The notes under the pieces: model-generated
Databases searched by the model: none
What the model was told of the DNA's origin: nothing
Seen by the model: only the letters and a program-made list of their open reading frames with translations
Position numbers and translations under genes: made by a program
Part shown: in pieces, positions 55,353 through 64,000 of the stretch
Position numbering within the stretch: the stretch's first letter is position 1
How the letters are laid out: each line of letters starts with the position of its first letter
Source of the DNA: Flabesymbios commensalis
Taxonomy: Eukaryota; Annelida; Polychaeta; Terebellida; Flabelligeridae
Direction of reading: 5' to 3'
Assembly: GCA_964017125.1 (NCBI GenBank)
Contig: OZ024902.1
Span: 58,436,291-58,500,290, forward strand
DNA length: 64,000 bases

Positions 55353-56399
55353 CATTGGCCTCCCAAACAATATTTTGCCTTTTCATTTTATTATTTCCCA
55401 AAATATTAAAATATCACATAAGTCTTGATAAGAGAGTCTATTAAGAGTGCCTAGAGAGTCACAGAAGTAGTTGCATATACAAAATAAAACATCAAGGGAA
55501 GTAGAATGTCAGCAGCCAGGTTGTCACATTTTAAAATACATTAGGCCAGCCTGTTATATTATATGTTTCACAGGCAAAAATGGCCAGGATTCAATGTTGG
55601 GATAAGGTATAAAAATAAAATACAGATATATCTTGAAAATGAGGACTGTGTTGAAAGCATAATTTTTTGGAAAGGGTGGAGCAGACAAACGTAAGAGAGG
55701 TTTCTGGGTATGACCTCAGAATCTTCTATGCATGCGGGACGGTTTTATAGGTCACAGACAGTTGTGTTTGTCGGTTCTCAGGACCACAAAACATGGCAAA
55801 ATAAGAGAGTTATCACAATAAAAAAAATCATGTATTATGTGGAATACACAAAGGGGTATTGAAAATCAGCATAGGTGGGAATAAAAGAAAGTGTCGGCGG
55901 GCCCGTGAAATATAGTTGCCGTACTATACTACACACTGGTCTATGCCGTGCGAAAGGTCAAAATAGGCCTTACACTTGCTAGAGCCTTACACATCACGCA
56001 CCCTCAAAGTATTGCCGTGACACGGCACTCCGCACTACTAATGGTGTGTGAGTGGGATTGATTTGTGATGGCTCGGGTCCTAGATTTATTAGATTGTGCT
56101 TAATATTATTATATATATAAAAATAAATAACAATAAATACTTTCATGCTAATTATATTAAACGTGTTGCGGTTCAATAAAGTGACTTAATTAACACAAAT
56201 ATAGTACCTCACAGGGCCACGTGGGAACTAGTTAGTGGTGGTTAGCCAGTACACACATATACCCCCACCTGCCAGACAGTAATCAAGTAATTGCATCGTT
56301 GAAGGCGTGACATTTTACTGACACAGACCCCGGTTAAACAAAACAAATAATTCACCAGTGCATATCATCTTCGAACGTTGTGTGAGCACGATGATATAA
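55353..56399. other. Upstream intron, nothing recognised
   Basis: No exon, RNA gene or clear repeat. A short palindrome AGGACTGAAGTCCT lies just beyond its right edge, beside the tandem repeat. Confidence 0.35.
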
Positions 56400-57190
56400 C
56401 AAGAGGACTGAAGTCCTATATCATCCCCCGCCATAAATTAGGTTAAATTTTTTTGGGGTCACAAATATTTTAAAAGTGCTGTGGTGTGATGGCCATTTTA
56501 AATTTCAGTAAAATCACCTCTACATTATTTCTGATTTTCAAACAATTATAAAGTTCATGCATGGCGGCCATTTTGAATTTCTGTGAAACCTTGAAAAAAT
56601 CTCCATATCGTGGGGAATGTGATTGTAAAATTTGAATAATTTATGACTTAAGTTTTTGAGTTTTTGCGACCTCAAGAAAATTGAAATTGATCTGCGGCGG
56701 CCATTTTGAATTTCAGCAGAACCTTAAAAAATCACCAAATTTAAATTGATCCGCGGCGGCCATTTTGAATTTAAGCAAAACCTTAAAAAAAATCACTTGC
56801 ACATCTCCATATTGGGGGGAATGTGATTGTAAAATTTAAATAATTTCAGGTTAGGTTTTACAGTTTTTGCGCCCACAAAAAATGTTAAGAGTTTACTTCT
56901 GGCGGCCATTTTGAATTTTGGTAAGATCTTTAAAAATCACTTGCACATCCACATGTTGCTGGGAATTTGATGTTAAAATTTAAAAAAAATTGACTAAAAT
57001 AATTTTTTGAGTTTTTGCGCCCCCCAAAAAATTGAAGTTGGACCGTGGCGGCTATTTTGAATTTCAGTAAAACTTCGAAAAAAATGTCACCTGCACATCC
57101 CCATGTTGTGGGGAATGTGATAGTAAAATTTGAGATGACAACAAGATGACTAACTAATGAACTTTCACCACTCAATGCTCTCATCTGAGC
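56400..57190. mobile_element. Tandem repeat element with GGCGGCCATTTTGAATTT
   Basis: GGCCATTTT-type motifs near 56491, 56566, 56699, 56759, 56904 and 57050 (the last GGCTATTTT), each with the same follow-on text as the 33.8-34.2 kb repeat (AAAACCTTAAAAAATCAC, GGGGAATGTGATTGTAAAATTT). Spacing is irregular, so units have been partly deleted. No transposase. Confidence 0.7.
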
Positions 57191-57229
57191 GATCAGAAAT
57201 GTCAGACAGATTAATCAGTGCTCTAGCCT

Positions 57230-57605
57230 CAAGTAGTGTGGTATAGTCCGGCATTTAGGTAATAAAAAAGTCTGGCCTTACAGTACCGGATTTTCCAATG
57301 AATTACCCGCTTCGTAGTATAGGCGCAGAGGAGTAAATTAATCAACAACAGCTGGTTTGACGATAGATCTACATGTACCTGCTTTGGTGCATAGCCGAGA
57401 TCTACCCACACCCGATGATCTACATCATCCCACTCACAACAATACAGTTGTGAAATAACATATTGCGTCCTATAGCTAATGTTTGCAATATACCGGTAAA
57501 TAAACAATTTTATAAACTTTCGGACCAAAATAAGCATTATTTGATTCATAGGGTATCTTTATTTGATCATTGGACATGAAGGGTTGGGTTCTACCGGCAG
57601 TTCAG
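57230..57605 (-). mobile_element. Fragment related to the Tigger-like element
   Basis: The reverse complement of 57,535-57,605 contains CAACCCTTCATGTCCAATGATCAA and CCTATGAATCAAATAATGC, which match 37,723-37,775. No end is recognised, so this is a partial copy. Confidence 0.5.
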
Positions 57606-58461
57606 TTCAGTTTAGAAGCTGCAAGTGGATTTTTGGCATCGGGCACTGGAAAATGATAATTTTCCTTCTAATTGAAGGCGCAGTTACAATGAGAAATTAT
57701 ACTGTAGTACAATCTTAGGCCCCAAAAAATATATGTTTGTTTCCGGTCATTTTAACCAGTGGGTAAGTAGGAAATTTATTTTATTTTTTATTTTATTTTT
57801 GCCACTTCAACTAATTGGTAGGGAGGAAACTTTTTTTTACTTGGCCCCAAATTCACTTCCATGCATGTCTTATCTGTACATTACATAAAGATTTTTCTTT
57901 TTACGCTTTTTGACCCCCTCTCCTTTTCGTAACATTTTTTAGGGTTACTTTGACTACAGTCTGTAACTTATCCCTTACCTGATAGTTTTCTTAAAATTTT
58001 TTTAAAAAAAATGTTTTTCTGAACTCCATAAAAATTTGAGTTGCACATGTTTTTATAGGGTCGGTCAGAAATCAGAAACAAACAATATTTTTTTAGGCCT
58101 TATGTATTTCACTTAGGATTTATTACTAATAAGTATCTGTCTTATGCCGACATTGTATAATACAATTTAATTAAAAAGATGTTAGGTCTATTATTACAGC
58201 CGATGATCATAGGACAGGATGACTGAGGAGATAATTTCAGAAAAATGTATGCGTTAGTAGTTTAGTAGCCTATACCACTGTGGTATTCAATGCCATTGCC
58301 CAAACACACATACCATCAGATAATACGATATACTACCATTTTCTTGATGACGACACAGCAACAGTTGACGTCATTGGAACTGTCTTGTTTAAAAACAGAC
58401 ATGTGTGAAATTTACCATGAGAAATTTAATCAAAACTAACTTTTCAATAGGGGCTTATATA
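57606..58461. other. Upstream intron, nothing recognised
   Basis: AT-rich with T-runs, no feature I can support. Confidence 0.35.
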
Positions 58462-58776
58462 TTAACCCTTACACTGCTATGGGCGACTATAGTCGCCCAA
58501 AATAAACCAAGCGCAGCCTGCTGTGGGCGACTATAGTCGCCGAGTAAATTTTTCAAAAAAATATATTTTTTTTATTATTATTATTATTTTTTTTTTTTTT
58601 TTTTTTTTTTTCACTTCCGTCTTGTGCGCTAAAGATAGCTAAGTGACTGATTTAGTAATATGATGGCTTTTAATATCAGTTGTTCATCAGATGTTTTTTG
58701 AAGAAAAAACGTGCCAGATATTACTTAGTGGAAAACCACACATGCTGCAAATTCTATGCAGCAGTGTAAGGGTTAA
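58462..58776. mobile_element. TTAA-flanked MITE with GGGCGACTATAGTCGCCC core
   Basis: TTAACCCTTACACTGCTATG and ATGCAGCAGTGTAAGGGTTAA are matched ends. The perfect palindrome GGCGACTATAGTCGCC occurs twice (about 58484 and 58525). A pure T run of ~24 bases follows TTATTATTATTATT. One of the best-preserved copies. Confidence 0.8.
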
Positions 58777-59828
58777 TATATTCACATTTCGCCGACGCTG
58801 TTCTATCATTATTTATATAATAATATATTCACATTTCGCTGATGCAACTATATCATTAATTTCAATGTATCTAAATACAAAGACCTATCTACAGATCGAT
58901 TGTTGAAGCATTTATTTAAGTTCACAAATTATGAGAAAACCTGGATAAAAATAGAATACCCTCATGGGGCAACAATAATATTACAATATTCAATAAAGAT
59001 AAGATAACCAACATGTCACTATTCTTTGGATCATAGATAAACAGCAAATTAATATTTTCAACAGATTTAAAAATAACTGACTCATAGGTTGATGAAATAT
59101 ACATTTATGAGAAATTACAATGTTCATAGAACAAATTATCTGAGTGAAATACATGTACTTGTATAGGCAATTAAATAGGCAAGTAAAACAAGACTAAATC
59201 AAAACCGGAAAATAATCCAGAGCCTGGAATTGATTTCAGATATACCTTGTAATCCTACCGCAAAAGATTTTTATATGTGCATGGGCACAGAAATAGACCA
59301 TGTTCCTACTTCTGAAACCTACTGGGAATTTTTCTTCTCAAATATGTATAAACAATTATTTAAATTTTAAAGATGCCTTGAAACAGAAAATATTTTTAAT
59401 TCCTGATAAAAAATTCAAATAATTTAATTTTAAACTACCACATTATATATACTACCATATGGAACTAATTCAAAACGATGGGAATTGAATGAAATTAGCA
59501 GTTGCAGTGTATATGTAAAGAAAACTAATAAATATTATCGATATTTTGTACACATGTAGACAAATAAGGCATATACATACATGTATGAAAATCACTAAGT
59601 GATGTATTAAATGCAAATATCAGACCTATCCATAGCTTATGTGGACATCGTTCGATATATTTTCCAGATTTTATTATCACTCCGATCAGTTATATAAATT
59701 ATAAAGGATATATAATTATAATACTCAGCAAAATGAATAATAGGCTCACAGACAGATGAAATACAACTATATAATTATATCACTTGAAAATTTCAAGGGA
59801 ATTGTTACACAGGACACAGCCATACTAC
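58777..59828. other. Upstream intron, nothing recognised
   Basis: ATATTCACATTTCGC is repeated at ~58778 and ~58826, and the rest is plain AT-rich DNA. Confidence 0.35.
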
Positions 59829-60328
59829 TCTATACCCGTCGTCAGATCGACTTGTATCGCATGTTTTTCGCCGATTTCTCGGTCAATTCTGAACCGATTT
59901 TCATGAAATAATGCAAGGACTATTTTTGAGTCACGTGGTGACAACTGTGAAATTTCCATAGGAAAATATTACATAGCTAAAAAGTTAGACCATCTGTCAT
60001 GTAATGCAATTCAGGGCTAAAATCAAACTTTTATTTAACAGTGTTTAACCAGTTTAATGGGTTCATAGAGGGACGTCATAATTACAAATTTACTACATGG
60101 CAAATGGTCTAACTTTTGAACTATTTAATATTTTTTTTTGAAAATTTCACTGTAGTTGCCCCCATGACACGAAAATAGTCCTTGCAAAATTTCATCAAAA
60201 TCGGTTGAGAATTCTGAATATGTATGTGACAGTACACGCCTGTTGGCGTTATCAGCGTCACGGAAGAATTGACTGAGAAATTGCCAAAAAACATGCGATA
60301 CAAGTAATTAATCTGACGGCGAGTATAG
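59829..60328. mobile_element. Foldback element with ~200-bp inverted arms
   Basis: CTATACCCGTCGTCAGATCG...TTGTATCGCATGTTTTTCGCC at the left is mirrored by GGCAAAAAACATGCGATACAAG...CTGACGGCGAGTATAG at the right (with small differences). Further in, GCAAGGACTATTTT/AAAATAGTCCTTGCA and AAAAGTTAGACCAT/ATGGTCTAACTTTT also pair. No coding frame. Confidence 0.75.
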
Positions 60329-60676
60329 TCTATTTTTAAAGATTTTCATCGGTTTAAAGGAAATATGTCCGCTGCCTCCAACCGAATCCGTGAAATGATC
60401 CCCCTTGTTTTGCTTGATTTGACATTTAATTTCTACCTTTTACTCACAGATTCTAAGAATAATAAGAAATTATTCTTAGAATATATATATATATGTGAGT
60501 ATACTATGGTGTAGAAAGACTTCAATCAAAATCAAAGATTAGACTAGACCTAAAGTAGGTAGATTCAATAAATTTTAAAATTGTCCAAAAAAATTATGCT
60601 GAGCCTTTTTTTGTAACTGCCGACATGCTAGAATAAATATTTGACCACATTCCACAGTTTTCACTGAGCAAGAAAA

Positions 60677-61009
60677 ATGCTGTGCCAGATCAAAAAACAT
60701 CACCCAGACACTTGAACTTTTTGAAGCAGCTAAATAAAACTACTTAAATGTGCTATCCGAATATATCAGGTTTTAAGATACATCAGGGCACCCAAAGAGT
60801 GCCCCCCAATACTGTAACAGAGCAAATACATCACATAACAATCAGAAATTTGGGCATAGCCTCCGGCCCCACTTTTTTTTTCAAGTCCACGAGGGGGTCA
60901 TGGAAGAAGAAAAATTTTGATGGATTCTCATCCTTATAGCCATGAAACTTCCATTTTTACCCTCGGTGCGCCCCATGAGGAAGTGCAGAGTAGGCAAACA
61001 AAACTTCAC
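60677..61009. repeat. ~335-bp direct repeat, copy 1 of 2
   Basis: From ATGCTGTGCCAGATC to GTAGGCAAACAAAACTTCAC, about 95% identical by eye to 61679-62018. The stretch between the copies has no recognisable element proteins. Confidence 0.85.
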
Positions 61010-61678
61010 CCAGGTTTTACTATGGGCAAACTAGTGCAGCCTTCCCCAGGCATCTCATTTCTTTGAGATTCCCACATGGTTCTGTCCAAACGGTCCTAAT
61101 GATGCCCTCCAGAACTTCCTCATGGGCAGTGGACATAGTCTATTTTCATTTTTTGCATTTGTTTACAAAAATTAAAAAATGGCACCTGCGTAAAAAAAAT
61201 TATCAGAAGGGGCCACAGCATACCTGTTCCACTTACCTCTTCAAGCACTTGTTGCAACAATTATGGAATTAAAGATGAGAGCTAGCACCATTTTTCAAAA
61301 TTGCGAGAAATCTAATGATGGGAACTCCCGGAAAAAGGTGATAAAAGTGCCATTCAAAGCAAATTACTTTTTTAATTCTACAATGATGGCTTCATTTCTA
61401 CCAGGAATAGTGAGCAAAGAAAACAAACAAACAGAGAAAAATATGTCTTTTATCACAGTGTATCACAAATTCACATAAATCGTGAAAAAAACATGAAAAA
61501 ATCCATCATAATGACTGTTTGAATGTGCCTACCTAAAGTATGGGTTAGACTTATCTGTCTGATGTGTGACTGATTGTCACTGTGCTTGAAATTGTGATGT
61601 ATAAATAATTCACCACATCTTCATACATAAATCAAATTAAATGGTCATTAATTAAGCCTAGGCCAGGGAGGGGGTTAC

Positions 61679-62018
61679 ATGCTGTGCCAGATCAGAACAT
61701 CGAAAAACATCACCCAGACACTTGAACTTTTTGAAGCAGCTGAATAAAACTACTGAGATGTGCTATCCGCATATATCAGGTTTTAAGATACATCAGGGCA
61801 CCCAATGAGTGCCCCCCAATACTGTAACAGAGCAAATACATCACATGACAATCAGAAATTTGGGCGTAGCTTCCGGCCCCACTTTTTTTTCAAGTCCACG
61901 AGGGGGTCATGGAAAAAGAAAAATTTTGATGGATTCTCATCCTTATAGCCATGAAACTTCCATTTTTACCCGAGGTGCGCCCCATGAGGAAGTGCAGGGT
62001 AGGCAAACAAAACTTCAC
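61679..62018. repeat. ~335-bp direct repeat, copy 2 of 2
   Basis: Same text as 60677-61009 with scattered differences and a 7-base insertion near the start. It ends exactly where the LINE fragment begins. Confidence 0.85.
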
Positions 62019-62903
62019 ATAAAATCTAAGGACAATCAAAAAAAGCTACAAGAGGATTTAACAAAGTTGGAGCGCTGGGCAGACATTTGGGGGATGAAAT
62101 TCAACCCATCCAAATGTTCTGTCCTCCGAGTGAAGAGACCCCGGGCTAAAGAGATAGCATCAGACTACCAGCTCAAAGGGGTCACACTCGGACAAGTAAC
62201 AAATTCACCTTACTTGGGAGTCAGCATCAGCGAAAACCTGGAATGGGGGGATCACATCTCCAAAATTGCGAGTAAGGCTAATTCCACACTGGGTTTCTTT
62301 AGGAGGAATTTAAAGGGATGTCCCTCAAAATTAAAAGAGATTGCATATTTTTCAATGGTTTGGTCACTTTTGGAATACTCTTGTCCTGTATGGGATCCAT
62401 ACAGGCAAGGTGACATCGATAAATTAAACAAAATTCAAAGAGCTGCTGCACGTCTCGTAACTAACAACCACCAGCGTAAATCAAGTGTAACAGCTCTTAT
62501 CCAAGATCTAGGCTGGACTGACTTACAAACTAGAAGAAAGAACTTCAGGATGACAAGCCTGTACAAAATTTTAAACGGATTAATTGCTGTACCTGTCAGT
62601 GACCTTTTAACCCCAGCAGATGAAAGAACTCGTGGTGGACATAAAAAATCATTCAAACATATTAGTCTATTACAGCTAACACCAAGCTGGGACAAAATTC
62701 TTTTTTGTACAAAACCATACCCGATTGGAATCATCTTCCACCAGCTGCTATTGAATCCAGATCAATAGCAGCTTTCAAGAGCCAACTGAGCGATTAGTCT
62801 GGTCGGCCGCTCAGCACCAACCCTTCGCCTGATACTCCATTCATTGGCATTGCCATTGAGGAGGACTGCGAAGCCACACATTTAAAGATAAAGATTAAAG
62901 ACA
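62019..62903 (+). mobile_element. 5'-truncated LINE (CR1/Jockey-like reverse transcriptase 3' end)
   Basis: Encodes the last ~260 residues of a non-LTR retrotransposon ORF2: LTKLERWADIWGMKFNPSKC, YLGVSISENLEWGDHI, LGFFRRNLKGCPSKLKEIAY and LLEYSCPVWDPY. These are the thumb and C-terminal region of CR1/Jockey-group reverse transcriptases; the catalytic FADD-type motif lies upstream and is absent. Near 62,700-62,715 the frame shifts, because PDWNHLPPAAIESRSIAAFK and the stop at 62795-62797 lie in another frame. The tail ends in AAAGATAAAGATTAAAGAC. Its truncated 5' edge abuts the second 335-bp repeat. Confidence 0.85.
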
Positions 62904-63226
62904 TTAGAAACCATTTCCCACTGGCACTGTCTGTATTGCCTATTGCGCGTGTCGGCAGTCGCCTGTGCCAGTGCCACAGACTGCACAGTCAGTGACAGTA
63001 CCCAGTTGTACCCACACTCAGTCTCAGACTCAGTAGTCTTAGTAGCGAGTGAAATTAAAACCCCTCGGCTCCGGAATCCATTGTTGTCAAAAAAACTTTC
63101 AGCCGCATGGTAGAATTCAAGAGTTATCAAGACATCACAACATACTCAATGTTTTAAAAAACTACTCATTAGCAAAATAATACCACGACAACATTCGGTC
63201 CTAATCACTAAAGTATCGAAACTCAC
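62904..63226. other. Intron next to the candidate leader exon
   Basis: No repeat or exon recognised between the LINE tail and the donor at 63226. Confidence 0.35.
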
Positions 63227-63300
63227 TAAATCATTTACGAATGTCGTTGTATTAACTGAGTCAGACGCCATATTCGTTCCTTGTGAGAGAATGACGACGG
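63227..63300 (-). other. Candidate 5' leader exon of a minus-strand gene, likely FIP200
   Basis: On the minus strand ATGGCGTCTGACTCAG (ATG at 63271) is followed after 45 bases by a consensus donor, TTTA|GTGAGT. If spliced to the acceptor above 53717 the ATG reads MASDSVNTTTFVNDLV and then stops, giving a 16-codon upstream frame in the FIP200 leader. Alternatively it is the first coding exon of a different gene. The region just upstream (63,280-63,330) is GC-richer, as expected near a promoter. Confidence 0.35.
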
Positions 63301-64000
63301 CCTTGGCCTTGGAACTTTGACATGGCCTGGCCTATATTTGTACCATAACTAGGTCGGGTTGTCCGTACAAAAACTTTAAAAGTACATGATTTTCACCTTT
63401 TTCAAATGTTCGACTAAAAAATATAGACTATAGGCATATGGTTTAAAATAATGAGGTTAGAATAAACAAATTTAAAATATGCTGAAAAAATCAGGTAGAC
63501 TAGTCTAGTCTAGACTGTTTCAGTTTTTGTAAGTCTACATTTCCCCGCATGATCAACCAATATCGACTCTTGAAAGCCTACTTCGTCGAGCATTATCTGA
63601 TTATGCTACTCGGTTATGATTATGCCAGCTTAATGGGTTTTTTTATTTTATTTATTTATTGTTGTTGTGATCAGATGTAATGGTAAATGTAACTGAAATA
63701 CGTTTATTTTGTATTTATTAGATTTTCTTAAATTCCAACATCCTGCTCTAGCTTGTTCTGTATTACTTCAAACAGAGCAAGGAATATATCAGGATAAATT
63801 CCTTGAATAGAGGTAGGCCTACTGTAGCCTATGATATTATTTATATATTTAAAGCTGATAGAATTTAGTGGAAGAAACAAAGTGATATCACTGTACCATC
63901 TACTCGGCTATGTACCATCTTGGTAGGCTCACATGAATACTACGGTTTGTAGTATGTTTGTTGATGCAGAATTTTTTTTTATACATAGTTCTCGATACAG
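63301..64000. other. Right edge, possible promoter-proximal DNA, no gene seen
   Basis: GGCCTTGGCCTTGG and GGCCTGGCCTA near 63,300-63,335, then AT-rich sequence. A short TAGTCTAGTCTAGACTG palindrome-like word lies near 63,500. No exon recognised. Confidence 0.35.

Noticed and set aside
60121-60303. 60-codon minus-strand frame
   Set aside because: It lies wholly within one arm and the centre of the foldback element; no homology recognised.
60677-62018. Pair of ~335-bp direct repeats as the ends of an LTR element
   Set aside because: Only ~670 bases lie between them, with no primer-binding site, polypurine tract or element protein recognised; a local duplication is simpler.

Overview
The window looks like AT-rich nuclear DNA from a marine invertebrate animal. 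An invertebrate deuterostome such as an echinoderm is my guess, but nothing in the window proves it. Genes are split by short-to-medium introns with GT-AG sites, and the spaces between exons are packed with short non-autonomous DNA transposons. There is no bacterial-style operon, CRISPR array or rRNA.

The main gene fills half the window. On the minus strand, 24 coding exons from 53609 down to 21488 join without a frame break into a 1667-residue protein. It is the orthologue of RB1CC1/FIP200, the scaffold of the ULK1/ATG1 autophagy-initiation complex. The ubiquitin-like N-terminus, the conserved middle region, a long coiled coil encoded largely by one 2.3-kb exon, and the C-terminal Claw domain are all recognisable. 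A candidate 5' leader exon with a strong donor lies at 63227-63271, about 9.5 kb upstream.

At the left edge (1403-3558, plus strand) are what look like the last two coding exons of another gene. The final exon carries a 591-codon low-complexity tail. The exon before it begins with a basic patch that resembles the end of a T-box or forkhead DNA-binding domain, so a transcription factor is likely but not proven. A 3' UTR with AATAAA at 4366 follows.

Between the two genes (about 4.4-21.5 kb) I see no convincing gene, only repeats. They include a 0.59-kb array of palindromic ~21-bp units at 6.4-7.0 kb, about 25 copies of a roughly 100-bp hairpin element with CAGCAAACA-type ends, and an inverted pair of blocks at 8.2 and 11.8 kb. 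Throughout the window there are also more than 20 TTAA-flanked MITEs with CCCTTA ends (piggyBac-like), and six copies of another near-perfect ~85-bp hairpin. Several larger elements carry internal tandem repeats containing a CAAGATGGCCGCC-type motif. There is a pogo/Tigger-like element in intron 14, hAT-like elements in intron 20, and a 5'-truncated LINE at 62.0-62.9 kb.

The most interesting patterns are hairpin families whose two arms match each other better than they match other copies, repeated insertion of MITEs just downstream of FIP200 donor sites, and a YY1-like motif shared by otherwise different repeat elements.
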